Source: CAIOSQ01 sp044359885
GTDB taxonomy: Bacteria; Pseudomonadota; Alphaproteobacteria; CACIAM-22H2
Length of the DNA: 28,119 bases
Direction of reading: 5' to 3'
Assembly (NCBI GenBank): GCA_044359885.1
Contig: JBIKLI010000016.1
Coordinates: 1 to 28,119 of the forward strand
The position numbers and the translations under genes are program-made. Below the pieces are notes generated by a model. The model made no database searches, was not told the origin of the DNA, and worked only from the letters and a program-made list of their open reading frames with translations. Numbering within the stretch: the first letter of the stretch is position 1; every line of letters starts with the position of its first letter. Shown one piece after another: positions 22,221-28,119 of the stretch.

Positions 22221-24360
22221 GCGGCATTGGCGCTGCCTGCGCGCGATCCTTCTGGCCCTGCTGCCGGGCCTCGCCCTGCTGGCCGCACCGCTCGCCGCGG
22301 CTGCCGCCGCCCCGCCGCCGCCGGCCCCGGTCCAGGACCTGCTGCGACTGCTGGAAGATCCGGCGGTGCAGTCCTGGCTGCGCAGCCAGCGCGAGGGGAT
22401 GCCAGCGCCCGCCCCGGCGACACCGGCCGCCCCGTCGCTGGAAACGGGGCTGGCCCAGGGCACCGGGCTGATCGCCGCGGGCATCGCCGAGATCCGCGCC
22501 CATGTCGCCGGGCTCGCCGCCGCCGATCTGGGCGGCGAGGCGGCACGGCTCGGCGCCGTGCTGGCCCCCGAGCTGGAGCGGCTGGGCCTGATCGCGGTGC
22601 TGGCGCTGTTCTTGACGTCGGTCGGCGCCGGCATGGCCGCCGAATGGGTCTACTGGCGGCTGAGCGCCGGCCTGCGCAAGCGGATCATCGCGCGCCAGCT
22701 GGACAGCCCCGCCGACCGCGTCCAGGCCGTCGCCATGCGCTTCGCCTTCGGGCTGGGCTGGGTCGCGGCCTTCGCGGCCGGCAGCCTCGGCGCCTTCCTG
22801 GTGCTGCCCTGGCCGCCGCTGCTGCGCATGACCGCGCTGGCCTATCTGCAGGTCTTCCTGTCCGTCCGGCTGGCGCTGGTGCTGGGCCGGTTCCTCTTCG
22901 CGCCCGGCGCGGCGCGGTTCCGCCTGGTGGCGATGGACGACGCCGCCGCCCGCCACTGGTATCTCTGGGCCGCGGCGATCCTCGGCTGGTTCGCCTTCGG
23001 GCGGCTGACCATCGCGCTGCTGCAGGGGCTTGGCAGCCCCGGCCCGGCGATCGGGGTGTTCCTCGCCGGCTCGGCGCTGGTCTGGCTGGCGCTGGCCCTG
23101 GTCGCGGTCTGGACCCGGCCGCCGCGCCATGCCGGCGGCCCGCCGCCCGGGCGCGGCGTGTCCTGGGGCGTCAGCGCCTATCTGCTGCTGCTCTGGCTGA
23201 GCCTTCTGGGCGGGGCGCCGCGGCTGTTCTGGCTGGGCGCGATCGCCGGCGCCACGCCGCCGCTGCTGGTCCTGATCCGCGACAGCGTCGCGCGGCTGCT
23301 GCACGGCACGGCCGGCGGCGCGGGGCCGCCGCGCGACCTGATGGAGCTGTGCCTGGAGCGCGGGCTGCGCGCGCTGGTGCTGATCGCGGCGATCGTCGCC
23401 GTGGCGGGGCTGTTCGACCTCGACCTCGCCTCGATCGCCGCGCGCGAGACCGCCGGGCAGCGGCTGATGGCGGGGGCGCTCAACGCCTTCATCATCCTGC
23501 TGCTGGCCGATTTCCTCTGGCATGCGGCCAAGCTGCTGATCGACCGCCGCGTCGCCGCCGCCGCGGCGCAGGACAGCCTCGACGAGGACGAGCTGCGCCG
23601 CCGCGCGCGCATCCGCACGCTGATGCCGATCCTGCGCAACATGCTGATGGTGTTCCTGGTGGCGATGACGGCGATGATGGCGCTGTCGCAGCTGGGCGTG
23701 GAGATCGGGCCGCTGATCGCCGGCGCCGGCGTCATGGGCGTCGCCATCGGCTTCGGCGCCCAGACCCTGGTGCGCGACGTCATCAGCGGCATCTTCTATC
23801 TGATCGACGACGCCTTCCGCGTCGGCGAATACATCCAGAGCAGCAGCTACAAAGGCACGGTCGAGAGCTTCAGCCTGCGCTCGGTCAAGCTGCGCCATCA
23901 TCGCGGGCCGCTCTACACCGTGCCCTTCGGCTCGCTGGGCGCGATCCAGAACATGAGCCGCGACTGGGTGATCGACAAGGTGACGATCGGCGTCACCTAC
24001 GATTCCGACACCGACCTCGCCAAGAAGATCGTGAAGCAGGTCGGCCGCGAGCTGCTGGAGGACCCCGAGTTCAAGCCCAACATCATCGAGACGCTGAAGA
24101 TGCAGGGCGTCGAGACGCTGGGCGACTTCGCCATCGAGCTGCGCCTGAAGATGAAGACCAAGCCCGGCGAGCAATTCGCCATCCGCCGCCGCGCGCTGGC
24201 GCTGATCAAGAAGCGCTTCGACGCCGCCGGCATCCGCTTCGCCTTCCCGGTGGTCCAGGTCGCCGGCGGCAGCGGCGCGCCCGTCGACGCGGCGACCGCC
24301 GCGGCCGCCAGGCAGACGCTGGAGCGCGCCGCCGCGGCGAAGCCGGCCGAGCCGGGCTGA
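22213..24360 (+). CDS. Large mechanosensitive ion channel, MscS family (YbiO/MscM-like)
   Basis: A 715-aa inner-membrane channel. A signal peptide is at about 1-33, followed by a periplasmic segment to about 110, then about eight to ten hydrophobic helices before the MscS core. The pore-lining helix and core begin at about residue 498 (IGPLIAGAGVMGVAIGFGAQ, then TLVRDVISGIFYLIDD). Next comes the beta domain (FRVGEYI ... GTVESFSLRSVKLRHHRGPLYTVPFGSLGAIQNMSRDW). The C-terminal cytoplasmic cage domain includes KVTIGVTYDSDTDLAKKIVK and KTKPGEQFAIRRRALALIKKRF. It would open under membrane tension to release solutes during osmotic downshock. It starts within the end of the aldehyde dehydrogenase gene (eight-base overlap), and its TGA is eight bases from the convergent flavoprotein gene. 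Confidence 0.93.
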   Translation: MAERHWRCLRAILLALLPGLALLAAPLAAAAAAPPPPAPVQDLLRLLEDPAVQSWLRSQREGMPAPAPATPAAPSLETGLAQGTGLIAAGIAEIRAHVAGLAAADLGGEAARLGAVLAPELERLGLIAVLALFLTSVGAGMAAEWVYWRLSAGLRKRIIARQLDSPADRVQAVAMRFAFGLGWVAAFAAGSLGAFLVLPWPPLLRMTALAYLQVFLSVRLALVLGRFLFAPGAARFRLVAMDDAAARHWYLWAAAILGWFAFGRLTIALLQGLGSPGPAIGVFLAGSALVWLALALVAVWTRPPRHAGGPPPGRGVSWGVSAYLLLLWLSLLGGAPRLFWLGAIAGATPPLLVLIRDSVARLLHGTAGGAGPPRDLMELCLERGLRALVLIAAIVAVAGLFDLDLASIAARETAGQRLMAGALNAFIILLLADFLWHAAKLLIDRRVAAAAAQDSLDEDELRRRARIRTLMPILRNMLMVFLVAMTAMMALSQLGVEIGPLIAGAGVMGVAIGFGAQTLVRDVISGIFYLIDDAFRVGEYIQSSSYKGTVESFSLRSVKLRHHRGPLYTVPFGSLGAIQNMSRDWVIDKVTIGVTYDSDTDLAKKIVKQVGRELLEDPEFKPNIIETLKMQGVETLGDFAIELRLKMKTKPGEQFAIRRRALALIKKRFDAAGIRFAFPVVQVAGGSGAPVDAATAAAARQTLERAAAAKPAEPG

Positions 24361-24368
24361 GCGCGGCG

Positions 24369-25790
24369 TCAGTCGCGCAGCACGCTGCGTCGCGCCTCGG
24401 GCGAGGCCGGCATCGCCGCGATCTCGGCCAGCGTCACCGGCTTGACCGGCGGGCGCAGCCGGAAATACCCGATTTCCCGCGGCGACACGCCGCGCGCGGC
24501 GGCCATCGTCTCGGTCACGGTCAGCCCGCACATCCGCCCCTGGCAGGGACCCATGCCGCAACGCAGGAAGGATTTGAGCTGGTTCGGCCCCTGGCAGCCC
24601 TGCGCCACGGCCTCCAGCACCTGCGCCGCGCGCACCTCCTCGCAGCGGCAGACGATCGTCTCGCCCGACGGCACGCGAAACGCATCGGCCGGCCGGTAGA
24701 GCGCGTCGAGGAACCCGCGCCCACGCAGCGCCGCGGCCAGCGCGCGCCGGGCGGCGGCGGCCGCCGCCTCGTCGGTCGCCGCGCCCAGCCGGCGGAGCGC
24801 GCCCAGCGCCGCCAGCCGCCCGCGCGCCGCCGCCGCCTCGGCGCCGCCGATGCCCGCCCCGTCGCCGGCGATCGAGATCGTCGCGACGCTGGACAGGCCC
24901 CAGCCGTCCAGCACCGGCCGGAAGCAGAGCTGGACCTCGTCCCAGTCGTGGCGGCACCCCGCCGCCATCGCCAGGTTGACATTGGGCGCCACGCCCTGGT
25001 GCAGCAGCAGCAGATCCGCCGCCAGCGACCGCTCGTCCCCGCCGGCCCGGCGATGGACGACGCGCGCCAGCCGCCCCTCGCCCTCGGCGCGCAGCGCCAC
25101 GACGCCGCCGATCACCGGCACCGCGCGGCGCACCGCGGCCATCAGGCGCAGCCCGCGCGCGAGATAGGACGAGGCGAGGAAGCCCGGAAGATGGCGCAGC
25201 GCCGCGCGCCAGTTCGCCCGCGGCGTGGTGTCGAGCAGCGCCGCGACCGGCGCCCCGGCGCGCAGATACTGCCAGGCGAGCAGCCACAGCAGCGGCCCGC
25301 ACCCCGCCAGCACGACGCGCCCCGCGCCGACCAGGCCCGAGGTCTTGAGCAGGATCTGCGCCGCGCCGGCCGTCATCACCCCGGGCAGGGTCCAGCCGGG
25401 GATCGGGAAGGGCCGCTCCAGCGCGCCGGTCGCGATCACGACATGGCGCGCGCGCAGCGCCGTCGCCGCGCCGCCCAGCGAGACGCCGATCTCGCCCGCG
25501 CGATCGAGGCTCCACACCGTGGCGCCGGCGACCAGCCGCGCGCCGCTGGCGGTCGCCTCGGCGAGCAGCGCCGCCCCTGCCGCCTGCCCCGGGCCCAGGA
25601 TCGCCGCGGGATCGGCGAGCGGCGTGGTCGCGACCGCGCGATGGACCTGGCCGCCCGGCGCGGGCTGTTCGTCGAGCAGCACGGTGGCGGCCCCGGCGCG
25701 CGCGGCCGCGGCCGCCGCCGCCAGCCCCGCGGGACCGGCGCCGATCACCGCGATGTCGCAGCCGGCGGGCAGCGTCGCGGCGGCGCTCAT
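24369..25790 (-). CDS. FAD/NAD-binding subunit with BFD-like [2Fe-2S] tail (HcnB/OoxA-like)
   Basis: A 473-aa flavoprotein subunit. The N-terminal dinucleotide motif is VIGAGPAGL (G17-x-G19-x2-G22). ATGALERPFPIPGWTLPGVMTAGA is highly typical of this group, and LAGCGPLLWLLA is a second Rossmann site. The C-terminus holds a BFD-like cluster domain with C381-x-C383 (VCRCEEV) and CGMGPCQGRMCG (C411, C416, C421). This architecture is found in HcnB of hydrogen cyanide synthase, octopine/nopaline oxidase subunits and heterotrimeric proline or D-hydroxyproline dehydrogenases. It probably accepts electrons from the oxidase subunit encoded upstream. The ATG at 25788-25790 overlaps the small ferredoxin stop as ATGA. 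Confidence 0.92.
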   Translation of the reverse strand: MSAAATLPAGCDIAVIGAGPAGLAAAAAAARAGAATVLLDEQPAPGGQVHRAVATTPLADPAAILGPGQAAGAALLAEATASGARLVAGATVWSLDRAGEIGVSLGGAATALRARHVVIATGALERPFPIPGWTLPGVMTAGAAQILLKTSGLVGAGRVVLAGCGPLLWLLAWQYLRAGAPVAALLDTTPRANWRAALRHLPGFLASSYLARGLRLMAAVRRAVPVIGGVVALRAEGEGRLARVVHRRAGGDERSLAADLLLLHQGVAPNVNLAMAAGCRHDWDEVQLCFRPVLDGWGLSSVATISIAGDGAGIGGAEAAAARGRLAALGALRRLGAATDEAAAAAARRALAAALRGRGFLDALYRPADAFRVPSGETIVCRCEEVRAAQVLEAVAQGCQGPNQLKSFLRCGMGPCQGRMCGLTVTETMAAARGVSPREIGYFRLRPPVKPVTLAEIAAMPASPEARRSVLRD

Positions 25791-26089
25791 CGTCCGGCCT
25801 GCCGCGCGCCGGCCTGCGTCTCCACCACCATGCCCGCGCGCACCGGCACCAGACAGGCCTGGCGGCTGCCCATCCCGTCGACTGTCACCAGGCAGTCGAA
25901 GCACACGCCCATCATGCAATAGGGCGCGCGCGGCGCCCCGCCGGCCGGCGTGGTGCGGCAGACGCCATGCCCGGCCGCCAGCAGCGCCGCGGCCAGCGGC
26001 TCGCCCGCGCGCGCCGCGATGGCCGTGCCGTCGACCGTCAGCGCGACGATCGGGCCCGGCGACAGCGCGCCCTCAAGCCGCCTGAACAT
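25787..26089 (-). CDS. Small (2Fe-2S)-binding subunit, HcnA-like
   Basis: A 100-aa ferredoxin-like subunit. Cysteines C58, C63, C66 and C79 (C-x4-C-x2-C-x12-C; YCMMGVCFDCLVTVDG) form a plant-type [2Fe-2S] site, and VDGTAIAARAGEPLAAALLAAG is the usual strand-helix start. Such proteins are the small gamma subunit bridging the two flavoproteins in HcnABC, octopine oxidase and related dehydrogenases. The ATG at 26087-26089 overlaps the upstream oxidase gene by 17 bases, and its stop overlaps the next start by four. All three subunits therefore appear translationally coupled, as expected for a fixed-ratio complex. Confidence 0.92.
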   Translation of the reverse strand: MFRRLEGALSPGPIVALTVDGTAIAARAGEPLAAALLAAGHGVCRTTPAGGAPRAPYCMMGVCFDCLVTVDGMGSRQACLVPVRAGMVVETQAGARQAGR

Positions 26090-27191
26090 CGAAGCGCTCC
26101 GCGCGGAACGGCGCCAGATCCGCCGCCAGCCGGCCCCGGGCCAGCATCGGCGCCAGATCCAGCCCATGCACGGCGGCCAGCGTCACGCCGCTGTGGCAGG
26201 TGACCAGGAAGGCGCCGGGGTGTTGCGGCGACTGCGCGTAGACCGGGAAACCGTCCGGGGTCATGACCCGCAGCGCCGCCCAGCTGCGCACCACGTTGGC
26301 GCGGCCCAGCAGCGGGAACATGCGCGTCGCGCGCGTGGCGATGGTGGCCAGCACGCCTGTGTCGGTGCCGTCGTCGAAGCCGGCCTCCTCCTGCGAATCC
26401 CCCAGCATCACCGAGCCCTCGTCGGTCTGGCGGATGGTCACGACCGGATGGCGCAGGAAGGGCTGCAGCCGCTCGGTGACCAGGATCTGGCCGCGCTGCG
26501 GGCGCACCGGGGCCGTCAGGCCCAGCATCGGCGCCAGCCGCGCATTGCCCAGCCCCGCCGCCAGCACGACGCGCGCCGCCTGCGTCTCGCCGCCGTCGTG
26601 CCGGATGCGAAAGCCGCCGCCCGCCAGCGCCTCGACCGACGCCACGGCGCAGCCGCCGCGATGGACGGCCCCCAGGCGCTGCGCGCCCGCGTGCAGCGCG
26701 CGCAGCAGCTTCAGCGAATTGGCGTGGCCGTCCAGCGGGCAGTAGATCCCGCCCGCGACCTCCGGCCCGATCCCCGGCAGCATCGCGCCGAGGCGGCGGC
26801 GATCGACGATCTCGTGGTCCAGCGTCACCGTCATGTCCGGCTGGTTGTGCAGCCGGCGCAGCGCCGCGACGCGGCGCGCCAGCTCGTCCTCGTCCAGCGC
26901 CAGGGTGAAGCCGCCGGGCCGCTCGAAGCGCGTGTCGATCCCCGTCGTGCGGCGCAGCTCGTCCGCGAACCCCGCCCAGAGATCGGCCGAGCGCCGCGTC
27001 CAGGCCGCGTAGGCGGGCATGCCCAGCCCCTTCGACTGCACCCAGACCAGCGCGAAATTCCCGCGGCTGGCGCGATGCGCGACATCGCCCTCGTCCAGCA
27101 CCGCGACGCGCGCGCCGCCGCGCGCCAGCCCCCAGGCCGTGGCGGCGCCGACCAGCCCGCCGCCGATCACCGCGACATCCGCCGTGTCCAT
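26073..27191 (-). CDS. D-amino-acid-oxidase-type FAD subunit (HcnC/OoxB-like)
   Basis: A 372-aa FAD-dependent oxidoreductase of the DAO/glycine oxidase fold. The dinucleotide motif is VIGGGLVGAATAWGLARGG (G10-x-G12-x2-G15), followed by VLDEGDVAHRASRGN. RPQRGQILVTERLQ and the C-terminal VTCHSGVTLAAVHG complete the fold. It should carry the catalytic site that oxidises an amine: an amino acid, imino acid or opine. The order with the two following genes points to a membrane-linked or soluble heterotrimeric dehydrogenase. Substrates known for relatives are glycine, octopine/nopaline, proline and D-hydroxyproline; which applies is not visible. The ATG at 27189-27191 is five bases after the stop of the P1 peptidase gene. 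Confidence 0.92.
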   Translation of the reverse strand: MDTADVAVIGGGLVGAATAWGLARGGARVAVLDEGDVAHRASRGNFALVWVQSKGLGMPAYAAWTRRSADLWAGFADELRRTTGIDTRFERPGGFTLALDEDELARRVAALRRLHNQPDMTVTLDHEIVDRRRLGAMLPGIGPEVAGGIYCPLDGHANSLKLLRALHAGAQRLGAVHRGGCAVASVEALAGGGFRIRHDGGETQAARVVLAAGLGNARLAPMLGLTAPVRPQRGQILVTERLQPFLRHPVVTIRQTDEGSVMLGDSQEEAGFDDGTDTGVLATIATRATRMFPLLGRANVVRSWAALRVMTPDGFPVYAQSPQHPGAFLVTCHSGVTLAAVHGLDLAPMLARGRLAADLAPFRAERFDVQAA

Positions 27192-27196
27192 CGCGC

Positions 27197-28119
27197 TCAG
27201 CCCGCCGCCAGCGCCGCACGGCGGTTGCCGTCGCGGCCGGTCACGTCCTCGGCGCCGAACAGCGCGTCCAGGACCGCGTCCTCGGTCGCCTCGGCGGCGG
27301 CGCGGAACAGGCGATCGATGCGCGCCTCGTTCAGCACCCGCCGCGCGAGCACGTCGCGGGTCTCGCCATGGCGCAGCGTCTGGGCGGTCGAGACGGCGAG
27401 CGCGACGTCGCCGCTGCCATGGCCCAGGAACGAGCCGGTGCGCACCAGCCCGACCACCGCGCGCCGCGCCACCCGGCGCAGCTGGCGGTCGGCGAGCGGC
27501 GCGTCGGTCGCCAGCACGACGATGACCGAGCCGCGCTCCGGCGGCGCGTCGGGCGCCGCCGCGGCGAGGCGGCTGCCGACCGGATCGCCGGCGACGGTCA
27601 GGTCGGGCAGCCGCCCGAAATTCGCCAGCACCAGCGCGCCCAGATGATGGTCGGCGCCGTCCAGCGCGAAGCGCCGCGATGCCGTGCCGATGCCGCCCTT
27701 GAGCCCGAAGGCGCTCATCCCGCGGCCGGCGCCCACCGCGCCGCGCGCGAAATCCGCGGCGCAGGAATCGAGCGCCGCCAGCGCGTCGGCCTCGGTCACG
27801 TGCAGGCCCTGGATGTCGTTGAGGAACCCGTCGTTGCACTCGAACACCACGGGATTGACGGTGGTGGTGCGGCGGCCGATCTGCGGGTTCTGCGCGATCG
27901 CCCGCCGGATCAGCGCCGTCGCCACGGTCCCCACCGCCAGCGTGTTGGTCAGAAGCACCGGCGTCTCGATCTCGCCCAGCTCCTCGACCTGCATCAGCCC
28001 GGCGCTCTTGCCGAAGCCGTTGAGCACCGCCACCCCCGCCGGCAGCTTGTCGCGGAAATGGTCGCCGGCATGGAAGCGGATCGCGGTCACGCCGGTCTGC
28101 ACCGCGCCCGCGGCCAGCG
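27197..28119 (-). CDS. P1/S58-family peptidase (DmpA-type aminopeptidase), N-terminus outside window
   Basis: The frame is open from the window edge to a TGA at 27199-27197, giving about 307 residues; the start is not in the window. Motifs of the DmpA/BapA family are plain: GAVQTGVTAI, LTNTLAVGTVATALI, ECNDGFLNDI, KGGIGTASR and GSVIVVLATDAPL. The Gly-Ser of the last motif is the expected self-cleavage site that frees the N-terminal nucleophile serine of the beta chain. Relatives release N-terminal D- or L-residues or beta-amino acids from small peptides, amides and esters. It is first in the operon with the HcnABC-like dehydrogenase, so it may liberate the amino acid which that complex then oxidises; this link is inferred. 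Confidence 0.92.
   Translation of the reverse strand, partial: LAAGAVQTGVTAIRFHAGDHFRDKLPAGVAVLNGFGKSAGLMQVEELGEIETPVLLTNTLAVGTVATALIRRAIAQNPQIGRRTTTVNPVVFECNDGFLNDIQGLHVTEADALAALDSCAADFARGAVGAGRGMSAFGLKGGIGTASRRFALDGADHHLGALVLANFGRLPDLTVAGDPVGSRLAAAAPDAPPERGSVIVVLATDAPLADRQLRRVARRAVVGLVRTGSFLGHGSGDVALAVSTAQTLRHGETRDVLARRVLNEARIDRLFRAAAEATEDAVLDALFGAEDVTGRDGNRRAALAAG

Noticed and set aside
24358..24371. A third convergent stop-codon palindrome between the MscS and flavoprotein genes
   Set aside because: Only CTGA/TCAG pairs; the rest of the stem is mismatched, so it is not comparable to the sites at 7969 and 17132.
22192..25922. Very long open frames on both strands across the MscS and flavoprotein genes (over 1,000 codons)
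   Set aside because: They are Arg/Gly/Ala-rich shadows caused by very high GC and lack of stops; the real genes in this stretch have clear family motifs.
24369..27191. True hydrogen cyanide synthase hcnABC
   Set aside because: The subunit types match but the order differs and a peptidase leads the operon; amino acid or opine dehydrogenases share the same architecture and are more common.
1..28119. CRISPR arrays, tRNA or rRNA genes, riboswitches
   Set aside because: No regularly spaced repeats, no tRNA-like cloverleaf or CCA-ended sequence and no conserved leader motif was seen.

Overview
The window is about 28 kb of very GC-rich, gene-dense bacterial chromosome. The protein set, the gpmI-envC-ctpA-rppH block, the Tat-type and lipoprotein signals and the near-absence of TAA stops (in 25 genes: TGA 23, TAG 2, TAA 0) suggest an alphaproteobacterium, most likely of the Rhodospirillales or a relative. 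This is inferred from gene content; no rRNA or other species marker is present. I see no tRNA, rRNA, CRISPR array or intact transposon.

Region 1 (1-6.6 kb) is a sugar or sugar-acid uptake and catabolism locus. On the + strand lie the C-terminus of a GMC oxidoreductase, a LacI-family regulator and an SDR dehydrogenase. Convergent to them is a four-gene operon on the - strand: a DapA-family lyase, a Tat-exported solute-binding protein and two ABC permeases. No ABC ATPase is encoded here. A CG-centred LacI-type operator lies just upstream of the lyase start, with a second related half-site about 86 bp further upstream.

Region 2 (6.6-10.3 kb) is accessory. It holds an MFS exporter, a glycine-zipper lipoprotein, a decayed IS fragment resembling an ISNCY transposase start, an orphan 342-aa protein with a Gly/Ala-rich hydrophobic core, and a possible frameshifted gene remnant.

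Region 3 (10.3-15.6 kb) is a tightly overlapping core block: phosphoglycerate mutase (gpmI), EnvC-like murein hydrolase activator, S41 C-terminal processing protease, RNA pyrophosphohydrolase (rppH) and an RraA-family protein.

Region 4 (15.6-24.4 kb) is metabolic and envelope-related: an amidase, a ferredoxin-FAD-NAD reductase, an AMP-dependent acyl-CoA ligase, a family 2 glycosyltransferase, an aldehyde dehydrogenase and a large MscS-type channel.

Region 5 (24.4-28.1 kb) is a - strand operon. It encodes a P1/S58 (DmpA-type) peptidase, cut by the window edge, followed by three subunits of an HcnABC/octopine-oxidase-like flavoprotein dehydrogenase for amino acids or opines.

Two patterns cut across the regions. 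A short odd-length palindrome with core GGGGTC-N-GACCCC recurs at five intergenic loci, in one case supplying a gene's stop codon. At two convergent gene pairs both TGA codons lie in the two arms of one inverted repeat.
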